A DNA stretch of 64,000 bases, taken from contig CANGZW010000001.1 in assembly GCA_947458405.1 (NCBI GenBank), positions 1-64,000 of the forward strand. The letters are read 5' to 3'. The position numbers and the translations under genes are program-made. This document shows positions 43,684-51,308 of this stretch, one piece after another (the first letter of the stretch is position 1; each line of letters begins with the position of its first letter). The notes under the pieces were generated by a model. The model did not search any database and was not told where the DNA came from. It saw nothing but the letters and a program-made list of their open reading frames with translations. Origin of the DNA: Leptospiraceae bacterium. GTDB lineage: Bacteria > Spirochaetota > Leptospiria > Leptospirales > Leptospiraceae.

Positions 43684-44700
43684 TTATCCCATTGGATAGG
43701 GAATTGCTTTTGATACTTCATCAATCCTTAGTAGAGTATCATTTGTTAATGTAATACTATTTGCTTTAATTAATTCTGAAAACTGTTCTACTGTATTTGC
43801 ACCAATTAATGTTGATGCGGTAAATTCGTTTTGTTTGCTCCATGCGATAGAAAGAGTTGCACAAGATAATCCTACTTCTTTTGCTATTTTAATATATTCT
43901 TCTGTTGCACGTAACGTTTGATCATTTAAATATCTACTCGATTGTTTTTTTTGTCTTTCAGCAAGTTTTGCATATCTACTAAATCTTGCATTTTCGGGAA
44001 TATTATTTCCGTTGTATTTTCCAGACAAAATCCCTCCAGCCAGTGGTGAGTAAGCAATTAAACTAATAAATTCTCTCTTACAAATTTCACTTAGTGAATC
44101 CTCAAATCTTCTATTTAACATACTATAATTGTTTTGAATTGACTCAAATCTTACTAATCTGTTCTTATCTGAAGACCATAAACTTTTCATTAAGCCCCAT
44201 GGAGTTTCGTTGCTACATCCCACATATCTTACCTTTCCACTCTGAACAAGCTCTGAAAGGGTAAATAATATTTCTTCGTAATACATTTCAGGGTCAGGCC
44301 AATGAACTTGATATAAATCAATGTAATCAGTTTTCAAGCGCTTTAGACTTCCATCTATTGCAAGCATAATATTATGTTTATCTAATGCTGTTTTTCCTGA
44401 CCTTATCGGAGGACTAAACCAACCATGTCCCGGACCCGCAACCTTTGTTGCTATAATTAGTGAACTTCTATTTTTAGTTTGTATCCATTTTCCTAGAATT
44501 TCTTCAGTTCGATGAACATAACTTGCGTCAGGTGGGACAGGGTAAACTTCCGCAGTGTCATAGAAATCAATTCCTGAATCATAAGCCTCTTCTAAAATTA
44601 AATTAGCAACACTCTCTTCGCAAGAAGATCCAAAAGTCATTGTACCTAATCCAATTTCAGAAACTACTATTCCAGATTTTCCAATTCTCCTCTTTTTCAC
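43684..44700 (-). CDS. Aldo/keto reductase
   Basis: 338 aa, GTG start with GGGA upstream. Family landmarks: MKKRRIGKSGIVVSEIGLGTMTFGS, FYDTAEVYP with catalytic Asp and Tyr, LIIATKVAGPG with the Lys, YIDLYQVHWPDPE with the His, and YVGCSNETPWGL. The C-terminus has the NADPH-binding SxIGANTxEQ. Resembles the Tas/YajO branch (AKR with about 340 residues). Reduces aldehydes or ketones; substrate unknown. Its promoter (44730-44757) overlaps a TTATGTCTC box. Confidence 0.9.
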   Translation of the reverse strand: MKKRRIGKSGIVVSEIGLGTMTFGSSCEESVANLILEEAYDSGIDFYDTAEVYPVPPDASYVHRTEEILGKWIQTKNRSSLIIATKVAGPGHGWFSPPIRSGKTALDKHNIMLAIDGSLKRLKTDYIDLYQVHWPDPEMYYEEILFTLSELVQSGKVRYVGCSNETPWGLMKSLWSSDKNRLVRFESIQNNYSMLNRRFEDSLSEICKREFISLIAYSPLAGGILSGKYNGNNIPENARFSRYAKLAERQKKQSSRYLNDQTLRATEEYIKIAKEVGLSCATLSIAWSKQNEFTASTLIGANTVEQFSELIKANSITLTNDTLLRIDEVSKAIPYPMG

Positions 44701-44719
44701 TTTTGTCCCAATAAAATTG

Positions 44720-44757
44720 TTATGTCTCTAATATAATCATTAATATTTTTTTGTAAA
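44720..44757 (-). promoter_or_regulatory. Aldo/keto reductase promoter with TTATGTCTC box at the start site
   Basis: Minus strand TTTACA (44757-44752), 16-bp spacer, TATATT (44735-44730). The 9-mer TTATGTCTC (44720-44728, plus orientation) covers the predicted transcription start, a repressor-like position. Confidence 0.45.
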
Positions 44758-44767
44758 CAAAAATATT
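44742..44767. repeat. AT-rich inverted repeat overlapping the reductase -35
   Basis: AATATTTTTTTGT and ACAAAAATATT flank two A residues (two T of the left arm unpaired). It starts five bases past the deaminase stop (minus strand) and covers the -35 of the next gene, so it may terminate the deaminase transcript or be an operator. Confidence 0.4.
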
Positions 44768-44771
44768 TTTT

Positions 44772-45245
44772 TTACATAAGATAATTTTTGTTACGAATTT
44801 TCTTAAAAAATCTACTAAAGATAAGTGCTACGGAGTTGTCAGGAATATAATTAATTTCAGGAAAATGGTTGGATTTCAGTAAAAATTCTAAGGAAAACGA
44901 AGAGATTCCTGGTATCTTATGTTGTTCGGCAAAATAAGTTACTGATTCAATTCTGGATTGAATGATTGCCCCTGTGCACATACTGCATGGTTCTAGAGCA
45001 GTCAATAGATGACATTTATCGAGGTATTTATTTTTTAATTTTTCTTGAGTATTTTGAATACAAAGTAACTCGCTGTGATACGAAGTAAACTGAGTGAATT
45101 CAACATTATTGATACTCTGTTCTAAAGTTTCCCAGTTTGAATTGTAAATTTGTGTATAAGAGGGGATCTCTTCAGGATTTAATTCTATTCTAAGATAGAA
45201 TTGATTTAAAAATTTTTCAACAACTTCTTGGGGGGGAATATACAG
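44772..45245 (-). CDS. Nucleoside/tRNA-adenosine deaminase-like protein with non-canonical start
   Basis: On the minus strand the frame is open from 45257 to 44772. It contains the complete zinc-deaminase signature: SYHSELLCIQ (HSE, the Zn His and proton-shuttle Glu) and LEPCSMCTGAIIQSRIESV (PCxxC, two Zn Cys). The first usual start (TTG at 45005) lies after the HSE motif and would give a dead 77-aa fragment. Upstream the frame has no ATG, GTG or TTG: CTG at 45243-45245, with AGAGG upstream, or ATT at 45237-45239 are candidates, or a frameshift in the run of seven C (45230-45236). TadA-like enzymes deaminate A34 of tRNA-Arg or free bases. It is divergent in its N-terminal half, so the substrate is unsure. 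Confidence 0.65.
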   Translation of the reverse strand: MYIPPQEVVEKFLNQFYLRIELNPEEIPSYTQIYNSNWETLEQSINNVEFTQFTSYHSELLCIQNTQEKLKNKYLDKCHLLTALEPCSMCTGAIIQSRIESVTYFAEQHKIPGISSFSLEFLLKSNHFPEINYIPDNSVALIFSRFFKKIRNKNYLM

Positions 45246-45445
45246 AGCGAAAACCTCTTATAATCAATTATTTTAGATAAAATTAAAAAGAATATTTTAA
45301 AATATGATTAAATTATGAAATTTTTTTAGATACCTTCTTCGAAAAATTAGAAAGTGTACTACCTAAATCAATCTAAATATAACTAAATTTAATAATATCC
45401 TAGTATAAATTAAAATATTTTTTGAAAAAGCAATAAATATTTATC

Positions 45446-45466
45446 GACATTAAATAGTTAAATGTC
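45446..45466 (+). promoter_or_regulatory. Palindrome within the pirin-marR promoter, candidate MarR operator
   Basis: GACATT (45446-45451), nine bases, AATGTC (45461-45466). It fills the spacer between a possible -35 TCGACA (45444-45449) and -10 TAATTG (45467-45472), the classic place for an autorepressor of the MarR type, encoded as the second gene of the unit. Confidence 0.45.
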
Positions 45467-45489
45467 TAATTGATTTGTAGGGGAAAAAT

Positions 45490-46191
45490 ATGCAGATAAT
45501 TAGAGCAAACACCAGAGGAAATGCTAATTTTGGATGGTTAGATTCTTATCATAGTTTTAGCTTTGGGCATTATTTTAATCCAAATAGAATGGGATTTGGT
45601 AAATTACGTGTTTTTAATGATGACACGGTTCAAGCTAAAATGGGCTTCGGAACTCATCCACACGATAATATGGAAATAATTACAATTCCAACGAGAGGGA
45701 TTATAAAACATAAAGATAGTATGGGAACAATCGGAGAAATTTTACCTTGGGAAGTCCAGGTAATGTCAGCAGGAACAGGTATTACTCATTCAGAATTTAA
45801 TCCTTCTGCTACTGAAGATTTACATTTTTTTCAAATATGGATACTACCTGAAAAAAGAAATATTAAACCAAGGTATGATCAGAAAAATTTTAAGAATTTA
45901 TTTCAAAAAAATGAATTTATTCAGCTTGTTGGAAACGAAGAAACAGATGAACATTTAAGTATAAATCAAAATGCTTTTATTTCAAGAGCAATTGTTGACA
46001 AGGAAAAAGAATTTGTATATAATTCAAAAAACTCAGAATCTGCTATATTTATATTTTTGATAGAAGGTAAAATTCAAAATGAAGATAATGTTTTAAAAAA
46101 AAGAGATTCACTTGGAATCATTAATTCAAGAAAAAATTTATTTACTACTCTTGAAGATTCTGATGTATTAGTTATTGAAGTTCCGAGTTAA
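45490..46191 (+). CDS. Pirin family protein (bicupin)
   Basis: 233 aa. The N-terminal pirin cupin is clear: FGWLDSYHSFSFGHYFNP, RVFNDDTVQAKMGFGTHPHDNMEIITIP (metal-binding His-x-His and Glu), KHKDSMG and HSEFNPSATEDLHFFQIWILP. It matches the YhaK/YhhW (quercetinase-like) branch. Pirins are iron-binding cytosolic proteins with dioxygenase or regulatory roles. GTAGGGG precedes the ATG. The MarR regulator gene follows after 30 bases; the pair probably responds to an aromatic or oxidative signal. Confidence 0.92.
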   Translation: MQIIRANTRGNANFGWLDSYHSFSFGHYFNPNRMGFGKLRVFNDDTVQAKMGFGTHPHDNMEIITIPTRGIIKHKDSMGTIGEILPWEVQVMSAGTGITHSEFNPSATEDLHFFQIWILPEKRNIKPRYDQKNFKNLFQKNEFIQLVGNEETDEHLSINQNAFISRAIVDKEKEFVYNSKNSESAIFIFLIEGKIQNEDNVLKKRDSLGIINSRKNLFTTLEDSDVLVIEVPS

Positions 46192-46221
46192 GTAATACAC
46201 AAAAATTTATGGAGATATGAA

Positions 46222-46680
46222 ATGGGAACAAAATATAAAGGAAATGATTCAGAAGTACTATCACTAAACTCATATATATCTCTTTTAAGGGCAAGTGATA
46301 CCATTGCAAGTCAGGTTGGAAATTTATTAAATAAAAATAAACTAACAATTAGTCAATTTGGAATTTTAGAGTCCCTTTATTATCTCGGTCCAATGTGTCA
46401 GAAGCAACTAGGAAGTAAAATATTAAAATCAACTGCAAATATTACCACAGTTATAGATAATTTAGAAAAAAGAAATTTTGTTATTCGAGTAAGACAAAAA
46501 GATGATCGTCGCTTTATTACTGTTAATTTAACTGAAAAAGGAAGTGAATATGTTTCTAAAATTATGCCCTTGCACTTAGCTGAAATATTCAAGAGAATGG
46601 AAATTTTAACAATAGATGAGAGAAAAAATTTATATACATTGTGTAAAAAGTTAGGGATGGGTGAATGCAAAACTAATTAA
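46222..46680 (+). CDS. MarR family transcriptional regulator
   Basis: 152 aa. Winged helix-turn-helix of the MarR type: LTISQFGILESLYYLGPMCQKQLGSKILKSTANITTVIDNLEKRNFVIRVRQKDDRRFITVNLTEKG, with DDRR in the wing. Dimerisation helices lie at both ends. Likely an autorepressor of the pirin-marR unit through the palindrome at 45446-45466. A ribosome site GGAG lies before the ATG. Its 3' end overlaps the convergent lipoprotein gene by eight bases. Confidence 0.92.
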   Translation: MGTKYKGNDSEVLSLNSYISLLRASDTIASQVGNLLNKNKLTISQFGILESLYYLGPMCQKQLGSKILKSTANITTVIDNLEKRNFVIRVRQKDDRRFITVNLTEKGSEYVSKIMPLHLAEIFKRMEILTIDERKNLYTLCKKLGMGECKTN

Positions 46681-47527
46681 TTCTGCATTTTGCAAAGATT
46701 GGAAAATGATCAAAATATTTTTCTATGTTTTTTATTTCTGAAAAGTAACTTTCCAATCGTATTACTGAGCCTTTACAGTTTTTTGAGGTTCTGGGGTCTG
46801 TAAAAATAACATTAGCTTTTTGATTAGAAAAAGTTGAGGGCTCATCAATTAATTTTTCTAGAATAATGTAGTATGGCAATGAATATAAGTATTCTAATTT
46901 TTGAAATTCCTGATCAAAATAAAAACTTCCACCAAAGAAAATTCTTCGATCAGAAAAATTTTTATAAGAAAAATCAACAACCTCTGAAAATTCTCTTAAA
47001 TCATTTTTATTTCCGGGATTTGTATTATAAGGGACTATCAAGATTTTTTTTTCATTAATATTCATTAAGAATAGAGTAGGGGGATTTTTAGTAGATGGAT
47101 TTAGCTCTTCAAACTCAATTTTTTCAATGTCAGGGGATAATTCTGATTTTATACAAGTAACATATTTCTCCTCAGAGGGTTTAAATTTAGATTTTGTATT
47201 TCCTTCCATACATATATACTCTTCCCTTAATTTTTCAAGTTGTAGTTCAATTTCTGAGGAGATAGAGTTGATATTATTATAAATACCTACATAAGAGATT
47301 ATATCACACGATTTTGAAATATTCATTATCATAGATACTTTTAATTTTTCTGATAATTCTAGAGATTTAGTTAAATTTATATTCCAAAAACATATATTAA
47401 AAGTATCATTATTATTAATTTTAAGGAGTGAATTTATACTACTACAATTTATATTAATAAAAAATAAAATAAATATTAGTATATTTTGAATACAATATTT
47501 ATTTAATTTAATCTCAATTTTTATCAT
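46673..47527 (-). CDS. Lipoprotein with degenerate endonuclease/exonuclease/phosphatase (EEP)-like fold
   Basis: 284 aa. The N-terminal hydrophobic stretch ends ININCSS, a lipobox with Cys near residue 29. The mature part follows the EEP order: FNICFWNIN (cf. WN), SCDIISYVGIY, a central EEKYVTCIKSELSP, IFFGGSFYFD where GDFN normally lies, VIFTDPRTS, and a C-terminal YFDHFPIFAKC resembling the SDHxPV motif. Several catalytic positions differ (no Glu after the first strand; GDFN altered), so activity is doubtful. EEP proteins include nucleases and sphingomyelinases. Last gene of a minus-strand run, 10 bases after the S11 peptidase gene. Confidence 0.55.
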   Translation of the reverse strand: MIKIEIKLNKYCIQNILIFILFFININCSSINSLLKINNNDTFNICFWNINLTKSLELSEKLKVSMIMNISKSCDIISYVGIYNNINSISSEIELQLEKLREEYICMEGNTKSKFKPSEEKYVTCIKSELSPDIEKIEFEELNPSTKNPPTLFLMNINEKKILIVPYNTNPGNKNDLREFSEVVDFSYKNFSDRRIFFGGSFYFDQEFQKLEYLYSLPYYIILEKLIDEPSTFSNQKANVIFTDPRTSKNCKGSVIRLESYFSEIKNIEKYFDHFPIFAKCRIN

Positions 47528-47537
47528 TTTTATTTGG

Positions 47538-48335
47538 TTAATCTATAAAATTATTTATAAATTCAGAGGATACCAATAAGTCTGATTCTAGATTTTCAGA
47601 ACCCAAAATCGCTATTTTAAATAACTTTGTTTTTTTTTGAAAAAATCCAGCAAAGCATTGCCCTGCACTTTTCGTTCTACCGGTCTTTCCAAAGATAATT
47701 AATTCTTTATTTTTAAAAATAGGAGTTCTTGATTTCACTGTAATCGATTTCCCATTCTTGGACTCAAAAGAATATTCTTTTTTTTGTAATACATTAAAAA
47801 TATTTTTATTTTTCTCAACTAAATCTAAAATAATCATTAAATCATTAATATTTGTTTTAGATTTAGATGAAAGCCCTACGGATTCTTCAAAATAAAAATC
47901 AGAGAGATTGTTTTTCTGAATCCAATCTTTGGATAGATTGGAAAATTTGAATCCTTTTGATTCAAGTTGAAATGAAAGACTCCTTGCAACATCATTTCCG
48001 GAAGGAAGCAGTAGCCCATAAAGTAAATCTTGAAATAAATAGGACTCATTCTCTATTAAATCTGCCTTAGACTCATAATTATTTTTTACAATTGCAAAAG
48101 AAGGAATTTTTAAATATTCGAAAGGCTCAATCTTTTCTGAAGACATTAAGGCAGTTCCCAGTTTAGTAAGACTTGCCATAGGGAATGCTTCTTTGGAATT
48201 TTTTTCTATAATGATCTTTTTTGAACTTAACTCTTGAATGCAATACGCTTTAGCAGTTAGCAAGAGATTAGGTAAATCAGTTGATAATAAAGGATGAAAT
48301 TGTAATACTAAAAATATATAAAATAATTTTATCAT
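47538..48335 (-). CDS. D-alanyl-D-alanine carboxypeptidase (peptidase S11)
   Basis: The ATG at 48335 gives 265 aa and leaves the signal peptide MIKLFYIFLVLQFHPLLSTDLP intact; an upstream TTG would overlap the HNH gene. All three penicillin-binding motifs are present: FPMASLTKLG (SxxK), LPSGNDVARS (SxN), and FGKTGRTKSAG (KTG). Trims terminal D-Ala from peptidoglycan peptides in the periplasm. It lacks the C-terminal domain of PBP5, so it is a short DacD/DacF-like form. In a minus-strand run behind an HNH nuclease gene. Confidence 0.88.
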   Translation of the reverse strand: MIKLFYIFLVLQFHPLLSTDLPNLLLTAKAYCIQELSSKKIIIEKNSKEAFPMASLTKLGTALMSSEKIEPFEYLKIPSFAIVKNNYESKADLIENESYLFQDLLYGLLLPSGNDVARSLSFQLESKGFKFSNLSKDWIQKNNLSDFYFEESVGLSSKSKTNINDLMIILDLVEKNKNIFNVLQKKEYSFESKNGKSITVKSRTPIFKNKELIIFGKTGRTKSAGQCFAGFFQKKTKLFKIAILGSENLESDLLVSSEFINNFID

Positions 48336-48342
48336 TATAAGT

Positions 48343-48615
48343 TTATTGGTTAACTTCAAAGGGAAGCTTATGCTTTTTTTCTGAGTTACATTTTTTACAG
48401 GCTGGAACGAGATTTTCTTTTACTGACTTGCCCCCCCTAACTAATGGAACTAAATGATCCATCGTTAATTCATCCACCGGAAATTTATTTCTGCAATAGT
48501 AACAAATTCCCGAGGATCTTTTATTTTTCCACCAGGCAGATTTTTTTAATTCTTTTGCTTTATGCCTTTCTCTGGAAATTTCTTCATCAGTAACGTCAGA
48601 CCAGAAAGGTTCCAT
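48343..48615 (-). CDS. HNH endonuclease family protein
   Basis: 90 aa. The HNH core is ICYYCRNKF...LTMDHLVPLVRGGKSVKENLVPACKKCNSEKKHKL: two CxxC zinc knuckles, the catalytic DH, the GG and Asn. The N-terminal ~30 residues are charged and helical. Solitary short HNH proteins of this type are common and often uncharacterised. Its ATG overlaps the CBS-gene stop (TAATG), so it is translationally coupled and not a mobile intron-type insertion. Confidence 0.88.
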   Translation of the reverse strand: MEPFWSDVTDEEISRERHKAKELKKSAWWKNKRSSGICYYCRNKFPVDELTMDHLVPLVRGGKSVKENLVPACKKCNSEKKHKLPFEVNQ

Positions 48616-49052
48616 TACTCATGAGTTTGTTTGTACCATCTAGCTAAATCCATCATGGTCAAAATTCCCATCACAACATTATCATCAATAACGGGAACGG
48701 AATGAATACTATAATCAACTAAAATTCGAAGAGCATCCAGTAAGCTGCTATCTGTAGTTACAGAGATTAATTTTTGTCCTTTTACAAGCTCTTCTACCGG
48801 GGTGCGGAGAATATCGTGAGGTGTATCACTAAAAGTACTTTCATAAGATAGCTTAAGTAAATCATAAGTTGATATCATATAAGCAGGTTTACCGTATTTT
48901 AAAACTAGTAAACTATGTAATCTTTGTTCCATCATCATTCTAGATGCTTTTGCTACTAAGTCATCAAAATCTATGGTAGGAACATCCTTGCCCATTACCT
49001 CTCCCACTTTTATTTGAAGTAGCATTTCTGATCTGCTTATTTGTTTTTCCAT
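48615..49052 (-). CDS. CBS-domain pair protein
   Basis: 145 aa made almost wholly of two CBS repeats: VGEVMGKDVPTIDFDDLVAKASRMMMEQRLHSLLVL and PVEELVKGQKLISVTTDSSLLDALRILVDYSIHSVPVIDDNVVMGILTMMDLARW. No catalytic domain. It probably senses adenine nucleotides and regulates a partner. GAGG before the ATG. It follows the acyltransferase gene by 13 bases. Confidence 0.9.
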   Translation of the reverse strand: MEKQISRSEMLLQIKVGEVMGKDVPTIDFDDLVAKASRMMMEQRLHSLLVLKYGKPAYMISTYDLLKLSYESTFSDTPHDILRTPVEELVKGQKLISVTTDSSLLDALRILVDYSIHSVPVIDDNVVMGILTMMDLARWYKQTHE

Positions 49053-49065
49053 AATTTCCTCACAA

Positions 49066-49824
49066 TCAAAATTTGAAAATACCCCGTGATACTAATTCTT
49101 TATGAATTGTAGCTTGAATACGGAATCTAATGTTTTGGGTAACTTCTATTAAAAATTTTTCATTCTTAGCATCTTTGCGATTATATTTAGCAAGACTGAT
49201 TGGTTTCAAAAATTTAATTTTCCACTTAGCGGGGATTGGTAAAAGATTCAATGGAATAGGAATTTTAGCCCCTATCTTATCTTCAAACCAATCAATTGTT
49301 CCGAGATTGACAAAGTTTTCCTCCGCACCCATGATTGTAACGGGAACGATAATGGTATTCGTCATCATTGCAAGAGCAACAAACCCTGGATTGAATTCGG
49401 TGAGTTGATACATTTTCACAGAGGGCTTAAAATTTCCATGTTCAGCCTCGGGAAAAATGATCATGAGTTTGTTTTTTTTCAAAAACTTAACAGCTTGCTT
49501 GAAATCCGCACCAAACGCTCCAAATTTACGAGCAATTTTAGATAAGAATGGTTTAGATTCCCAAAACATATGAGCCATTATACGTGGAATTCTTCTTCTC
49601 TCTCTAACTATTTCATTGTATAGTATTACAGCATCCCAACCTAATACACCTGAGTGGTTAGGAACAAGCATTACTCTACCAGTTTTTGGAACGTTCTCTA
49701 TACCTTCTGTTTCCAACATAGTAAATTCACGTAAATTATCTGCTAAAATGCGAGGAAGAGCTTTCTCAAAATAAAATTCGGGTCCTTTCAATAGAGATAG
49801 AAATGGATCTGGAATTTGAATCAA
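49066..49824 (-). CDS. PlsC-type lysophospholipid acyltransferase
   Basis: 252 aa with a TTG start; no ATG occurs before residue ~33 and the N-terminal sequence (LIQIPDPFLSLLKGPEFYFEKALPRILADN) is typical of the family. The acyltransferase motif I is VPNHSGVLGWDAV (the HSGxLxxD form found in one LPLAT branch), motif III-like IIFPEAEHGNFKPSV, and PVTIMGAEE. Transfers acyl chains to lysophospholipid or glycerol phosphate at the inner membrane. First gene of the minus-strand run 49824-46673. Confidence 0.82.
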   Translation of the reverse strand: MIQIPDPFLSLLKGPEFYFEKALPRILADNLREFTMLETEGIENVPKTGRVMLVPNHSGVLGWDAVILYNEIVRERRRIPRIMAHMFWESKPFLSKIARKFGAFGADFKQAVKFLKKNKLMIIFPEAEHGNFKPSVKMYQLTEFNPGFVALAMMTNTIIVPVTIMGAEENFVNLGTIDWFEDKIGAKIPIPLNLLPIPAKWKIKFLKPISLAKYNRKDAKNEKFLIEVTQNIRFRIQATIHKELVSRGIFKF

Positions 49825-49916
49825 TTCTCTATAAATAGTCGACTCCTTCAGTCCTGTGGACTGTTTTTATGAATTGGTTAAATATAGTACAGATTTTACT
49901 AAAGAGTCAAGCAAAT

Positions 49917-50678
49917 TTATGTTTCAGACAGAAACAATGTCGTTTGCCTTAGAAACTCCTCTGCATTTAAATAATGAAGATAATGTCCTGCCTCAGGAAT
50001 AGTATAAATTTTAGAATTTGGGAATAAATTTTGGATAATTTCAATGTCACCTGGAACTATATACTCTGATTTCCCACCCAAGAGGAACAATGACCTACCC
50101 TTGAAAGGTAAAAGAGATTCACTCTTAAATGTCAATGCAGTTCTTCCTTCTTTAAGTGCTTTTACATTTAACTTCCATCGATAACCGGTTTCTATTTTTT
50201 CTAGGCTCATTTGTAAAAATTGCCGGATGAAAGGATCTGGAACTATACCAGCCATTTTTTTATCAATCTCGTCTCTGGAGTTAAAAAGCGAAACATCAAT
50301 TTGTAGTGCATCAAATTCTAAACCAAACCGAACTGGGTAAGTTCGAGGAGCAATATCGACGACAATTAGTTTATTTATTTTCTCAGAGTTTTTTAGAGCA
50401 AACATACTAGCAACCATTCCCCCCATGGAGTGCCCCATAATGTCAGGTTTTTCTGGTAGTGAAACTATAAATTCATTTAGGTCTTCTACTAAATCGTCTA
50501 AAGTATGCGAATCTGAGTGGGGAGAATCGCCATGGTTTCTTAAATCGAGTGCATAGACTTTCCTAATAGAAGAGAGTGTTTTCCCATTGGTAATCCAATT
50601 TTTAGAGGATCCGAATAAGCCATGCATAATAACTAGTGGTTTTCCGGAACCCCCCAAATCTCTAAAAAAAAGTTTCAT
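49917..50678 (-). CDS. Alpha/beta hydrolase (YbfF-like esterase)
   Basis: 253 aa. LVIMHGLFGSSKNWI (oxyanion), YALDLRNHGDSPHSD (typical YbfF-like block), the nucleophile elbow MGHSMGGMVASMFA, VVDIAPRTYP, and a C-terminal AGHYLHY with the catalytic His. Cytosolic carboxylesterase or thioesterase; substrate unknown. Divergent from the LOG gene, with ~50 bases between starts. Confidence 0.88.
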   Translation of the reverse strand: MKLFFRDLGGSGKPLVIMHGLFGSSKNWITNGKTLSSIRKVYALDLRNHGDSPHSDSHTLDDLVEDLNEFIVSLPEKPDIMGHSMGGMVASMFALKNSEKINKLIVVDIAPRTYPVRFGLEFDALQIDVSLFNSRDEIDKKMAGIVPDPFIRQFLQMSLEKIETGYRWKLNVKALKEGRTALTFKSESLLPFKGRSLFLLGGKSEYIVPGDIEIIQNLFPNSKIYTIPEAGHYLHYLNAEEFLRQTTLFLSET

Positions 50679-50729
50679 ATTTCCAAATGACGATACTTCT
50701 TATAGCGTGCAAGAAAAATGGAGCCTGAA

Positions 50730-51308
50730 ATGAAAAGCGTGTGTATTTTTTGTGGAGCAGGGATAAGTAAAAATTCTATTTATCAAGAAAAAGCCCGCAG
50801 GCTTGGGAATATAATCGCAGAAAAGAATATTCTTTTGGTTTATGGAGGTGCTAGCATTGGACTCATGGGAAGTGTTGCCGATGGGGCTCTTGAAAAAGGC
50901 GGAATGGTTCATGGGATACTACCGGATTTTTTATTCAAAAAGGAAGTGGGTCATTCTGGAATACAAAATTTAGAAATCGTAGATTCTATGCACACACGCA
51001 AAAAAAGGATGTATGAGATTTCAGATGCATTTATTATTCTTCCCGGTGGAATTGGAACTATGGATGAGTTCTTTGAGATATTTACGTGGTCCCAGTTAGA
51101 ACTTCATGATAAACCCATAGGAATATATAATATAAATAATTATTATAATAAATTATTAAATTTTTTAGAATCTTCAACAACTGATGGTTTTTTAACTCAA
51201 GATGTATTACAAAAAATTAACGTTGAAATAGATCCAATTTTATTAATAAATAAACTAAACGAATTAACAAACAAAAATAGAAATATAAATTTAGAGGAGA
51301 AGTTTTAA
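50730..51308 (+). CDS. LOG family protein (nucleoside 5'-monophosphate phosphoribohydrolase)
   Basis: I take the ATG at 50730 (MKSVCIFCGAG, 192 aa), since GGAG lies seven bases upstream; another ATG at 50718 is in frame. Family motifs: LVYGGASIGLMGSVADGAL, MHTRKKRMYEISDAFIILPGGIGTMDEFFEIFTWSQL, where PGGxGTxxE is the LOG signature. Members release the base from nucleoside monophosphates (cytokinin activation in plants; nucleotide hydrolysis in bacteria). Overlaps the MCP gene by one base (TAATG). Confidence 0.92.
   Translation: MKSVCIFCGAGISKNSIYQEKARRLGNIIAEKNILLVYGGASIGLMGSVADGALEKGGMVHGILPDFLFKKEVGHSGIQNLEIVDSMHTRKKRMYEISDAFIILPGGIGTMDEFFEIFTWSQLELHDKPIGIYNINNYYNKLLNFLESSTTDGFLTQDVLQKINVEIDPILLINKLNELTNKNRNINLEEKF

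Noticed and set aside
45006-45257. Deaminase N-terminal part as a pseudogene remnant
   Set aside because: The frame is intact and catalytic residues are all present, so an unusual start is preferred over decay, though not proven.
48343-48615. HNH gene as a homing or toxin element
   Set aside because: It is coupled to housekeeping-type neighbours by TAATG and shows no intron or foreign composition.
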